DNA of 64,000 nucleotides from Bacilli bacterium. Lineage in GTDB: Bacteria > Bacillota_I > Bacilli_A > RF39 > UBA660. The notes beneath the pieces are model-generated. The model was given only the letters and a program-made list of their open reading frames with translations. It had not been told where the DNA came from and did not search any database. A program made the position numbers and the translations under genes. Of this stretch, positions 1 through 6,906 are shown one piece after another (within the stretch, counting starts at the first letter, position 1; every line of letters starts with the position of its first letter). The DNA lies in NCBI GenBank assembly GCA_900769695.1, contig CAAGHO010000018.1:1-64000 (forward strand), read 5' to 3'.

Positions 1-158
1 CTTCTGGCATTGGTTGAACTACCTCAGGTTGTACTTGAGCAGCTTCTGGCATTGGTTGAACTACCTCAGGTTGTACTTGAGCAGTTTCTGGCATTGGTTG
101 AGCTACTTCAGGTTGTACTTGAGCAGTTTCTGGCATTGGTTGAACCATTTCAGGTTGA
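1..158. repeat. 42-bp in-frame tandem repeat
   Basis: Units of 42 bp starting cttctggcat follow each other with a few substitutions. They encode the 14-residue Pro/Gln/Glu unit of the partial membrane protein. The array continues past the left edge, so the copy number cannot be counted. There is no spacer between units, so it is not a CRISPR array. Confidence 0.9.
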
Positions 159-436
159 ACTGGTGTTGGCGTTGCAAAAGCTACATTTGGCATACCAGTA
201 ATTGAATCTGTACCTGTAGGTATAGCATCAATAACAGGTGCAGATACAGAATTACTCTGACTAGACTCACTAACCATTTCTTTAGCACCTTCTAAAGACT
301 TTTCTTCTACACTGTTCTTATCTTTTTTACCCTTCTTGCCCATTGTTGATATAAAAATAATTAAAGATATTATTAATAGTAATACACCGCCAGTAATCAA
401 CATACCTGGTATTGTACCAAACCAACTAAAATCCAT
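1..436 (-). CDS. Membrane-anchored Pro/Gln/Glu-repeat protein (partial, 3' end outside window)
   Basis: I do not recognise the family. The visible N-terminus has one membrane segment (about residues 8-30, rich in Leu/Ile/Gly), then a lysine-rich stretch and a Ser/Thr-rich linker. After that comes a tandem repeat of 14 residues of the type PEAAQVQPEVVQPM (42 bp per unit, at least three full units). The gene runs off the left edge. The start at 436 has the spacing expected from the GGGAG ribosome site; ATG at 442 lies only 3 bases from it. The topology suggests a short outer or membrane anchor followed by a flexible Pro-rich stalk. Function is unknown. Confidence 0.75.
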   Translation of the reverse strand, partial: MDFSWFGTIPGMLITGGVLLLIISLIIFISTMGKKGKKDKNSVEEKSLEGAKEMVSESSQSNSVSAPVIDAIPTGTDSITGMPNVAFATPTPVQPEMVQPMPETAQVQPEVAQPMPETAQVQPEVVQPMPEAAQVQPEVVQPMPE

Positions 437-477
437 ATTCATCTACTCCCTTTATCTTTATTCTATTAACATAATAA

Positions 478-526
478 CAAAAAAAAATGTCAATTACAAG
501 ACAATATTTTCTTTTGACATTTTTTT
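478..526 (-). terminator. Intrinsic terminator of the pseudouridine synthase operon
   Basis: A 13-bp inverted repeat (481-493 with 514-526, core ATGTCAA/TTGACAT) is followed on the minus strand by a T run. It overlaps the stop codon of the upstream gene. Confidence 0.8.
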
Positions 527-1190
527 ACAGTGTAAACTTTGACAAATATAAATTATTTATCTTTCTATTTTCAAAAATCATATTTTCTTTAGTAACAGGA
601 TGGATAAACTCAAGTTTATAAGCATATAAAGCTATTTGTGTTTTATCTTCCTTACCATATCTTTGATCTCCACATAAAGGATAACCACGAGATGCAAATT
701 GAACTCTTATTTGATGATGCCTTCCTGTTATTAAATTTATTTCAACAAGAGTTTGTTTATCTTTTTTGTTATAAGACAACACTTTATAATGTAGTTCTGA
801 ATATTTACCATCATTTTTTGTCGTTACAATTGTATTACCATTACCTATTTTTTTTAAATAGTCTGAGAAAACACCATCACTTTTTTCTAAAATACCATGA
901 ACTACTGCTAGATAAGTTTTCTTTAAGGTATGATTTCTAACTTCTTCAGAAAGTCTCGATGCAGCCTTAGAAGTTTTAGCGAAAACCATAATTCCACCAA
1001 CTGGTCTATCTAATCTATGTACAAGTCCCAAATAAACATTACCTGGTTTATTATATTTTTCCTTTATATACTTCTTTATAATTGTAAGTATATCAATATC
1101 TTTGGTACTATCTGCTTGACTTAAAATATTAGCTTTTTTCTCTACAACTATAATATGGTTGTCTTCATAAAATATCTTTAAATTATTCAT
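525..1190 (-). CDS. RluA/RluD-family RNA pseudouridine synthase
   Basis: Converts uridine to pseudouridine in rRNA or tRNA; the substrate cannot be told from the sequence. The signature HRLDRPVGG carries the catalytic Asp, and VFAKT and the GRHHQIR motif follow as in the family. At 221 residues it lacks the N-terminal S4 domain found in many RluD proteins. The start MNNLKI at 1190 has a GGGAAG ribosome site and overlaps the end of the methyltransferase gene by 8 bases, so the two are translationally coupled. It is last in the operon before the terminator at 478-526. Confidence 0.9.
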   Translation of the reverse strand: MNNLKIFYEDNHIIVVEKKANILSQADSTKDIDILTIIKKYIKEKYNKPGNVYLGLVHRLDRPVGGIMVFAKTSKAASRLSEEVRNHTLKKTYLAVVHGILEKSDGVFSDYLKKIGNGNTIVTTKNDGKYSELHYKVLSYNKKDKQTLVEINLITGRHHQIRVQFASRGYPLCGDQRYGKEDKTQIALYAYKLEFIHPVTKENMIFENRKINNLYLSKFTL

Positions 1191-2055
1191 TTTCTTCCCA
1201 TCTTCCATAAATTCCACATGGAAGAATTAAATTATTATCCTTAATAGGAAGGCCTATTTCTCCACAACTAATTTTACCATGATGCTTTTTTTCCACATGA
1301 ATTGTTAATAAATTTCTTAAAACTTCAGAAGACAAGCCAGTAGTATATGAGTTAATCAAAAAGAATAGTGGTTTATCACTTAGAATTTCACTACAAAGTT
1401 CAATCAAATTATTTAAATCTTTTTCAATATCCCAAACTTCACCATTACTTCCTCTACCATAACTTGGAGGATCCATTATAATCGCATCATACTTATTCCC
1501 ACGTCTAATTTCTCTCTTGACAAACTTTACAACATCATCAATTAAATATCTAATATTTTCACCTTCTAAATTATTAGACTTAACATTTTCTTTACACCAA
1601 TCAACCATTCCACGTGATGAATCAACATGTGTTACAAATGCATTTTCAGACAAACAAGCAATAGTTGCTCCTCCAGTATAAGCAAATAAATTTAGAACTT
1701 TAATTTTACGATTACTGTTTTTAATTTTATTTCTCATAAAATCCCAGTTATAAGCTTGTTCAGGGAAAAGTCCAGTATGCTTAAATCCCATTTGCTTAAT
1801 ATTGAATTTTAAATCATTATAATTAATTAACCAATTATTAGGTAAAGCCTTTAAATTCTCCCAATGTCCTCCACCTTTACTATTTCTATGATAAACAGCA
1901 TGTATCTTACCTTTATACTTTTCTTCTAAGTTGCCATTATCCCAAATTATTTGTGGATCTGGTCTTAGTAAATAAATATTTTTCCATCTTTCATATTTCA
2001 TTCCGTTAGATGCATCTATTATTTCATAATCTTTCCAATTATTTGCGATAACCAT
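1183..2055 (-). CDS. SAM-dependent methyltransferase, RlmI/RlmK-like
   Basis: A 290-residue class I methyltransferase. The SAM-binding loop is VLNLFAYTGGATIACLSE (about residues 117-134), and the catalytic/binding motif is MDPPSYGRG with the WDIEKDL region after it. This matches the 23S rRNA cytosine methyltransferase-like group (PF10672). The usual N-terminal PUA domain is absent, so its RNA target is uncertain. AAGGAGTAGG precedes the ATG. Its neighbour is a pseudouridine synthase, which supports a role in RNA modification. Confidence 0.85.
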   Translation of the reverse strand: MVIANNWKDYEIIDASNGMKYERWKNIYLLRPDPQIIWDNGNLEEKYKGKIHAVYHRNSKGGGHWENLKALPNNWLINYNDLKFNIKQMGFKHTGLFPEQAYNWDFMRNKIKNSNRKIKVLNLFAYTGGATIACLSENAFVTHVDSSRGMVDWCKENVKSNNLEGENIRYLIDDVVKFVKREIRRGNKYDAIIMDPPSYGRGSNGEVWDIEKDLNNLIELCSEILSDKPLFFLINSYTTGLSSEVLRNLLTIHVEKKHHGKISCGEIGLPIKDNNLILPCGIYGRWEENE

Positions 2056-2060
2056 ATAAC

Positions 2061-2522
2061 CTACTCCTTATTATTACTTTCAAAAATCAAAGCTTCATAT
2101 AGTAAATCAACTATATAATTACTAGGCTCTAACTTGTATTTATCTATAACTTCTTCTATAACATCATCTGAAAAATCCATCTTCAAATACTTAAAAATAG
2201 ACTCTTTTTTATTCTCAATATCTTCTAAATAATTAGCTGTATATTCATTATCTATTATTAATAAATCATAATCTTCTATAAATTCTTGAAAATTTGTAAG
2301 AATTTCTTCTTTTGAATCAACATAATTAAAGCTATCCTTGTCATACGAAATCATATTTTTAATATCTTCTATTTTTATTTTATCATCGTTTAATCTATAA
2401 TCAAATCTATCTATAAGATTTAATCCATTTAATTTTAAAGCAGATAGTTGAGCAATTTCACCTTTTTTGGGATCAACTGCTGTAGGAATAATCTCTAAAA
2501 TTATGTATTTTTTTTCATCCAT
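2061..2522 (-). CDS. Degenerate DnaQ-like (DEDDh exonuclease fold) protein
   Basis: 153 residues, first gene of the operon with the methyltransferase and pseudouridine synthase (5-bp gap). Its pattern follows the DnaQ/epsilon exonuclease fold: a first strand YIILEIIPTAVDPKKGEIAQ, then a -KLNG- strand and a region LLIIDNEYTANYLED that resembles the second exonuclease motif. The catalytic acidic pair of the first motif (DxE) is replaced by LEI, and no DEDDh His/Asp block is clear at the C-terminus. Activity is therefore unlikely. The assignment rests on pattern only. The start has a GGTGAAG ribosome site. Confidence 0.55.
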   Translation of the reverse strand: MDEKKYIILEIIPTAVDPKKGEIAQLSALKLNGLNLIDRFDYRLNDDKIKIEDIKNMISYDKDSFNYVDSKEEILTNFQEFIEDYDLLIIDNEYTANYLEDIENKKESIFKYLKMDFSDDVIEEVIDKYKLEPSNYIVDLLYEALIFESNNKE

Positions 2523-2539
2523 AAAACTTCACCAAGCTT

Positions 2540-2548
2540 ATTATATCA
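2540..2548 (-). promoter_or_regulatory. Extended -10 promoter (TGATATAAT)
   Basis: On the minus strand a perfect TATAAT (2540-2545) with an upstream TG (2547-2548) lies 17 bases before the DnaQ-like start. It begins in the T run of the murI terminator, so it would restart transcription for the next operon. No good -35 is visible. Confidence 0.5.
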
Positions 2549-2595
2549 AAAAAAGTTATGAAATACTAACAAATGTTAGAAAGTATTTCATAACT
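2548..2595 (-). terminator. Intrinsic terminator of murI
   Basis: A 13-bp perfect stem (2554-2566 with 2583-2595) holds an inner TAAC/GTTA pairing, and seven T follow on the minus strand. The right arm lies inside the last codons of murI. Confidence 0.9.
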
Positions 2596-3324
2596 TCTAT
2601 CTATTAAATCTTCACTCTTACTATTTTCAATAATAACGTTTCCATTTTCTATATTATCATTTACTAAATTATTTATAATTAGTTGATGTTTAACCTCACA
2701 AGAAACGCCTAAAGATCCATCTATTACTTCACAGTTAGGCAAAATTTTTTTAAAATTTTCTTTAACCAAAGGATAATGAGTACATCCTAAAACAATAGAA
2801 TCAATCTTATTCTTATATGGAGTAAGAACATTTCTTAATAATTTCTCTATTTCTTTAGTATCACCTAGTTCTATTAAATGAGCTAAATTCCTACCTGATT
2901 CTAAATAAACATTTTGATTACTATGCTTAAAATCATTAATTAATTCCTCTACTCTAGTCGATTTTATAGTGTAAGGCGTCGCTAAAAGAAGCGTATTTTT
3001 AAAATTATGATCAAACGAAACTTTTAAAGCTGGTACAGTTCCAACAAAAATAGTATTAGGATAAATCTTTCTTAATTTTTTTAGACAAGATGTTGTAGCA
3101 GTATTACAAGCAAGAACAATTATTTTACATTCTTTTTCAAGCAGATAATCAACAATTTTTGATACTATTTCAAGTATTTCTTCATCACACTTTTCACCAT
3201 AAGGATTATTTATACTATCTTCATAAAATAAATAATTTTCATTTGGAAGAGTCTTTAAAAGTTCTTTTAAAATGGATAATCCTCCAAGTCCTGAATCAAG
3301 TATCCCTATTTTATTATTCTTCAT
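2566..3324 (-). CDS. murI: Glutamate racemase
   Basis: Makes D-glutamate for peptidoglycan in the cytoplasm. At 252 residues it has the usual length. Both catalytic cysteine motifs are present: VLACNTATTS and LGCTHYPLV. The N-terminal GILDSGLGG loop with the conserved Asp-Ser is also intact. The ribosome site is TTAGGTGATGCAG before ATG. The gene has its own terminator, which overlaps its 3' end, so it is probably monocistronic. Confidence 0.95.
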   Translation of the reverse strand: MKNNKIGILDSGLGGLSILKELLKTLPNENYLFYEDSINNPYGEKCDEEILEIVSKIVDYLLEKECKIIVLACNTATTSCLKKLRKIYPNTIFVGTVPALKVSFDHNFKNTLLLATPYTIKSTRVEELINDFKHSNQNVYLESGRNLAHLIELGDTKEIEKLLRNVLTPYKNKIDSIVLGCTHYPLVKENFKKILPNCEVIDGSLGVSCEVKHQLIINNLVNDNIENGNVIIENSKSEDLIDRSYEILSNIC

Positions 3325-3361
3325 AACTGCATCACCTAATCTAATTATACACTATTAATAA

Positions 3362-3973
3362 TTATTTTACTAACTTATTATAAATATTATTAGCATTAGT
3401 AAAATCAGCAATTAATATAAAATTATCAAAGTAATTAGACTTATTATTTTCATAATTTATGTAATATGCATGTTCCCATAAATCAATATTAAATAATGGA
3501 ATATATCCAAATAATACAGGCAACTCCTGATTAAAAAAATTCTTAATCTCAAGCATTCCATCATTTCTTAAAACTAAAAAAGTATAACCAGATCCTTTTA
3601 GTTTCATAACATTTTCTTTTAATTTAGTAAAAAAAACATTTAAAGATCCAAATTGATTTTCGATTTTCTTTCTAAGCTTACCATTTGGAAATCCATTCTT
3701 CTTAGGACTAATACTATTAAAATATAAATTGTGATTTAAGACTCCCCCTAAGTTAAACAATATATCTTCTTGAATATTCTTAGGAAATTCCATAATATGA
3801 AAAGGTAACTCTTCTATAGTATATCTATAATCATAATTACTCTTAATAAGTAAATCATTTAATTTATTTAAATATCCTAGTTGATGTTTATAATAATGTA
3901 GTCCCATCGTATGTGTATCTATATAAGGTTCTAAATCTTGAAACAAGTATGGTAATTTTGGTAATTCATACAT
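3362..3973 (-). CDS. Fe/Mn superoxide dismutase-like protein
   Basis: Dismutates superoxide if active. 203 residues. All four metal-ligand positions of the Fe/Mn family can be read: His in MGLHYYKH, His in VLNHNLYF, and Asp and His in FNIDLWEHAYY. Several normally strict residues differ: the second His of the HxxxHH helix motif is Gln, and GGHxNH has become GGVLNH. The start MYELPK at 3973 is chosen because GGGAGGAAT sits 4-9 bases before it; the in-frame ATG at 3988 lies inside that ribosome site. It could be a diverged enzyme with altered activity. Confidence 0.8.
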   Translation of the reverse strand: MYELPKLPYLFQDLEPYIDTHTMGLHYYKHQLGYLNKLNDLLIKSNYDYRYTIEELPFHIMEFPKNIQEDILFNLGGVLNHNLYFNSISPKKNGFPNGKLRKKIENQFGSLNVFFTKLKENVMKLKGSGYTFLVLRNDGMLEIKNFFNQELPVLFGYIPLFNIDLWEHAYYINYENNKSNYFDNFILIADFTNANNIYNKLVK

Positions 3974-4064
3974 AATAATTCCTCCCATACAAGTTTATGA
4001 TTAGAGTTAATTATTTTTACCATAAATCAATACCTATAAAAAAATCTGTATAAAACAGTCTTTA

Positions 4065-4280
4065 TCAATAAAAATTTATTTTTCTAGTATCATATATAAT
4101 TCTATATCCATAAAAGCAATAGGAATAATGAAACACTTCATTTAATGCTTGCGATACATATTTTTTTATATTTCCAATTTCATAGTTTGATAAAAATAAA
4201 TGTATTGCTTTTACAAAATCACCCTCTAATAATTTATCAACTAGTATTTCATCTCTATCTTCAACTTCAAAATGTTTCAT
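4065..4280 (-). CDS. Small conserved-looking hypothetical protein (71 aa)
   Basis: I do not recognise it. It is a short acidic-then-aromatic protein with a Tyr/Phe-rich C-terminus (HYSYCFYGYRIIYDTRK), with no clear membrane span or signal peptide. AGAGG precedes ATG at a suitable distance, which supports real expression. It stands alone between the superoxide dismutase and the small toxin-like locus. Confidence 0.5.
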   Translation of the reverse strand: MKHFEVEDRDEILVDKLLEGDFVKAIHLFLSNYEIGNIKKYVSQALNEVFHYSYCFYGYRIIYDTRKINFY

Positions 4281-4350
4281 ATCATACCTCTATAAATTAA
4301 TTTCATATATAATTTAGAACATGATATTTTAACAAATATTAACGTATTTA

Positions 4351-4379
4351 TTATGTTGCAAAAATTTATTTATTATAAT
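4351..4379 (+). promoter_or_regulatory. Promoter of the small hydrophobic peptide mRNA
   Basis: A perfect TATAAT lies at 4374-4379; the -35 (TTATGT, 4351-4356, 17-base spacer) is weak. The predicted start near 4386 is exactly the first base of the inverted repeat that pairs with the 3' end of the transcript. Confidence 0.6.
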
Positions 4380-4409
4380 GCTTATAGGAACATTTAATAG
4401 TTGGGTGGC

Positions 4410-4439
4410 TTGCCAATCTTCTCAAAAGAAGGAAGGCAA
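4410..4439 (+). promoter_or_regulatory. Hairpin that hides the ribosome site of the small peptide
   Basis: TTGCC (4410-4414) pairs with GGCAA (4435-4439), and CTTCT (4418-4422) pairs with AGAAG (4427-4431) across a CAAA loop. The ribosome site AAGGAAGG lies inside the right arm, five bases before the ATG at 4444, so translation would be blocked in the folded RNA. Confidence 0.7.
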
Positions 4440-4443
4440 TATT

Positions 4444-4527
4444 ATGAATAAGAAAGATTTCTTAATCTTATCTTTAATCATTATTATCTTCCTATTAGTA
4501 TTTTTACTATTTATAGTATTAATCTAA
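4444..4527 (+). CDS. 27-residue hydrophobic peptide, candidate type I toxin
   Basis: The peptide is MNKKDF followed by about 20 hydrophobic residues (Leu/Ile/Phe/Val), one membrane span with a short charged N-terminus. Known type I toxins (TxpA, BsrG, Fst, Ldr) have this size and build. What supports it here is the setting: a perfect -10 box, a leader hairpin that covers the ribosome site, exact complementarity between the two mRNA ends, and a minus-strand terminator just after the stop codon that would end an antisense RNA. I cannot assign it to a named toxin family. It could instead be a harmless small membrane peptide. Confidence 0.65.
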   Translation: MNKKDFLILSLIIIIFLLVFLLFIVLI

Positions 4528-4640
4528 AAAAAAAATCACCTAACTCAGCAATGATTTAGGTGATTACCCAATTTATAAGGCAACACTCAACATGCGAATA
4601 TTAAATGTTCCTCTTTTTAGTTTATGTAAATTCTCCTGCT
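4526..4640 (-). ncRNA. Candidate antisense antitoxin RNA
   Basis: On the minus strand a hairpin (4556-4565 with 4534-4543, core AATCACCTAA) followed by ten T makes a strong terminator. A possible promoter lies about 110 bases upstream: TTGTAA at 4670-4675, a 17-base spacer and extended -10 TGTTACCAT at 4647-4652. The RNA would be about 115 nt and complementary to the 3' untranslated part of the peptide mRNA, including the end-pairing repeat. The terminator is clear; the promoter is only moderate. Confidence 0.55.
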
Positions 4641-4646
4641 GAATAC

Positions 4647-4675
4647 ATGGTAACATAGAAAAGGATTTTTTACAA
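4647..4675 (-). promoter_or_regulatory. Possible promoter of the antisense RNA
   Basis: TTGTAA (-35), 17 bases, then TACCAT with an upstream TG (extended -10), read on the minus strand. Matches to consensus are partial. Confidence 0.4.
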
Positions 4676-4950
4676 GTTCCATGGTATATTCCGTTATTTT
4701 AGGAAAGAAATACAAGTTATATTGTATATTCTTAAAGTTGTATTTAGTCTAATAGCGTATTTTAATATATTTCGATTGATTGTTTAAAGAGCTTTTTACC
4801 ATAAAAAAAAGATTGACACTTGAAGAGATTAAACTATACAACAAAGGATATCACTAATATTATAGAGTTTAAATCACCAATGTTTTCTATCATAGGATAC
4901 TAATAAATATATATAATAATTATAAAGTGGAAGTAATTTTAAGAGTAAAA
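4676..4950. other. Non-coding stretch without recognised feature
   Basis: No reading frame with a ribosome site is seen. A plus-strand TTGACA (4813-4818) lies 16 bases before TATACA (4835-4840) and could start a short RNA, but I see no product or plus-strand terminator for it. Confidence 0.4.
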
Positions 4951-4980
4951 AATATAAAAACTGTTGTATACCAACAGTTT
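4951..4980 (-). terminator. Terminator of tRNA-Leu
   Basis: AAACTGTTG (4958-4966 and its complement 4972-4980) forms a 9-bp stem, and on the minus strand T-rich sequence follows, directly after the tRNA. Confidence 0.8.
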
Positions 4981-4992
4981 AAAATCAATATA

Positions 4993-5080
4993 TGGTGCCT
5001 GTGGCCGGACTTGAACCGGCACGGTATTGCTACCATTGGATTTTGAGTCCAACGCGTCTACCAATTCCACCACACAGGCA
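4993..5080 (-). tRNA. tRNA-Leu (anticodon CAA)
   Basis: 88 bases including an encoded CCA. The acceptor stem TGCCTGT/ACAGGCA pairs fully, the anticodon loop is CTCAAAA in a TTGGA/TCCAA stem, and there is a long variable arm as in type II tRNAs. The T arm CCGGTTCAAGTCCGG is perfect. It reads UUG codons. Confidence 0.97.
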
Positions 5081-5103
5081 TAACTAAATTATACCATAAA
5101 ATT

Positions 5104-5130
5104 AAAAAGTATCAAGCCTCTGTTGATACT
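5104..5130 (-). terminator. Terminator of scpAB
   Basis: AGTATCAA (5108-5115) pairs with TTGATACT (5123-5130), followed on the minus strand by a short T run. The stem overlaps the TGA stop of scpB. Confidence 0.75.
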
Positions 5131-5705
5131 TCTTCTTTATATTTTGAATGATACAAGTCTTTTTCATCTGCTTCATCACTATTACTTGTCTCTTCAATGA
5201 ACTTAGACATATCAGGTAAAGACTCAATATTAGCAAGTCCAAAATAATCTAAGAACTCACTTGTGGTTTCATATAAAATAGGTCTACCAGGCATATCACT
5301 TCTACCAACTTCCTTAATAAAACCCTTAGCAACTAATTTTCTTACAAGCTGTCCACTAGCAACTCCTCTTAATTCATCTATTTTAATTCTAGTGATTGGT
5401 TCATTATACGCAATAATTGCTAAAGTCTCTAGTGCTGCCTGACTAAGTGTATTAGTAGTTGGATTTTCAATCAATTTTTGATAATATTCCTTATGCTCAA
5501 ATTTAGTAGTAAGTTTAAATTTATTTCCCAAAAAATCTATTCTAAGACCTCTATTATCATTTTCATATTCTTCTCTTAATTTTTTTAGTAATATTTTTGC
5601 TTCTTCCTCATCTAAATCAAGTACATCTTCTATTTGACCTAAATCAAGTCCCTCTTCTCCAACAACAAATAAAAGTCCTTCAAGAACAGCTAAATTTTTA
5701 TTCAT
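5112..5705 (-). CDS. scpB: Segregation and condensation protein B
   Basis: Forms the SMC-ScpA-ScpB condensin with ScpA. 197 residues of two winged-helix domains; the conserved stretch ALETLAIIAYNEPITR (about residues 91-106) and the GRPILYETT strand are typical. The ATG overlaps the scpA stop by 4 bases (ATGA), so the genes are coupled. It ends in TGA, which shows that TGA is a stop in this genome. Confidence 0.95.
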   Translation of the reverse strand: MNKNLAVLEGLLFVVGEEGLDLGQIEDVLDLDEEEAKILLKKLREEYENDNRGLRIDFLGNKFKLTTKFEHKEYYQKLIENPTTNTLSQAALETLAIIAYNEPITRIKIDELRGVASGQLVRKLVAKGFIKEVGRSDMPGRPILYETTSEFLDYFGLANIESLPDMSKFIEETSNSDEADEKDLYHSKYKEEVSTEA

Positions 5706-6418
5706 GATCTCACCTCACATACAATATCATCAAATGTATCATTTTGAGTAATTACTATCTCCTTGTTTTTTACCATTTCTAAAACAGCTAAAAAAGTTGC
5801 GACCACATACTCTTTTGTATATACAGGAAACAGCTTAAAAAAGGAAATTTTTTTACCTTTACTTAAAAGCATTTTAATATCACTTCTTCTAGAAGAAACA
5901 GTTATTTCATTTTCGGTAACTTTAGTTGTAAGTGGTTTTGATTCTTTCTTTCTTTCTAAAAATTTTTGAAAAGCATCTACTAAATCATCTAAAGTAACAT
6001 CCATTTTTATATCAGTATCACTATCAACATATTCTTTCAAACTACTTGGAGCCTTAGTATATATTTCTTGTCTAATAAGTTCTTTTTCTTTTAAAGTTTT
6101 TGTTATTTCTTTATAAGCTTGATATTCAAGAAGTCTATTCATCAATTCTTCTCTAGGATCAGATTCTTCTTCATCTATAACTTCTTTTTCATGAGGTAAT
6201 AATAACTTAGATTTAATTTCTATTAATTCTGATGCTAAGACTAAATATTCACTATCAATCTCTAAATTCATTGATTCTTGTTTCCTTATATAAGATAAAT
6301 ATTGTTCTGTAATTTCCTCTATCTTAATATCAAAAATATCCATTTTATTTTTCTTTATTAAATGAAGTAATAAATCAAGTGGTCCTTCAAATTCGTTAAT
6401 TTTTAAATCAAGTTCCAT
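5702..6418 (-). CDS. scpA: Segregation and condensation protein A
   Basis: Kleisin subunit of the SMC complex for chromosome compaction. 238 residues. The N-terminal SMC-binding helix motif NEFEGPLDLLLHLIKKNKMD is near-identical to the family, and the C-terminal winged helix ends in the KEIVITQNDTFDDI strand. First gene of the scpAB pair, with AGGAGG before ATG. Confidence 0.96.
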   Translation of the reverse strand: MELDLKINEFEGPLDLLLHLIKKNKMDIFDIKIEEITEQYLSYIRKQESMNLEIDSEYLVLASELIEIKSKLLLPHEKEVIDEEESDPREELMNRLLEYQAYKEITKTLKEKELIRQEIYTKAPSSLKEYVDSDTDIKMDVTLDDLVDAFQKFLERKKESKPLTTKVTENEITVSSRRSDIKMLLSKGKKISFFKLFPVYTKEYVVATFLAVLEMVKNKEIVITQNDTFDDIVCEVRS

Positions 6419-6484
6419 ATACTACCTCCTCTGCTTAATTATAACATGAATAATAATTATCTAAAAGAAAAAAGATTTAGAATA

Positions 6485-6886
6485 TTATAAATACTCTAAA
6501 TCTAGTCCCTCGACAGATGAATTATCATTTTCATCTGGTTCATTTAAATCATTATGAATATTAGTTTCATTTTCTAAATTACTACCATCTAATGTAATTA
6601 CTCCATTTTTAAAGTCATCAACCATCTTTTCCAAAGACTTCTTAAATTCTTTTTCTTCTTCACTTTCATATCCAGTGAAGAAAACTTTTTCTATTTGATC
6701 ATGATTGAATAAACAAATTTGATTAGAACTTAAATATCCTTCTGGATAAATGCACCCACTATAGTCATATACTTGTGTTCTATCCATTTCTGAAATTGAA
6801 CAAAATCCTGTTATCATAATTTTCTTAGTTCCACCTTCTAATATAACAACGGAACCTATTGGTAAAAACTTTTCTTGATTTTTCAT
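6485..6886 (-). CDS. DUF4176 protein, type VII secretion-associated
   Basis: The N-terminal 65 residues carry the DUF4176 pattern: LPIGSVVILEGGTKKIMITG, then YDYSGCIYPEG and FNHDQIEKVFFTGY. This family is usually found beside WXG100/LXG genes of Firmicute type VII secretion; its biochemical role is unknown. A charged C-terminal tail (about residues 90-133) is poorly ordered. It is the last gene of the WXG100 operon here. Confidence 0.8.
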   Translation of the reverse strand: MKNQEKFLPIGSVVILEGGTKKIMITGFCSISEMDRTQVYDYSGCIYPEGYLSSNQICLFNHDQIEKVFFTGYESEEEKEFKKSLEKMVDDFKNGVITLDGSNLENETNIHNDLNEPDENDNSSVEGLDLEYL

Positions 6887-6906
6887 TTCATACCCTCCAT
6901 TTATTC

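Larger units (their letters stand above)
4386..4612. repeat. 14-bp inverted repeat linking the two ends of the toxin-like transcript
   Basis: AGGAACATTTAATA at 4386-4399 is the exact reverse complement of TATTAAATGTTCCT at 4599-4612. The left copy starts at the predicted RNA 5' end. The right copy is followed by a C and five T, so the folded RNA would close on itself as in long-distance 5'-3' pairing of type I toxin mRNAs. Confidence 0.8.

Noticed and set aside
1..158. Repeat array as CRISPR
   Set aside because: Units are contiguous without spacers and keep the reading frame of a protein.
638..940. Plus-strand reading frame of about 100 codons
   Set aside because: It lies opposite the clearly homologous pseudouridine synthase and has no ribosome site or known motif.
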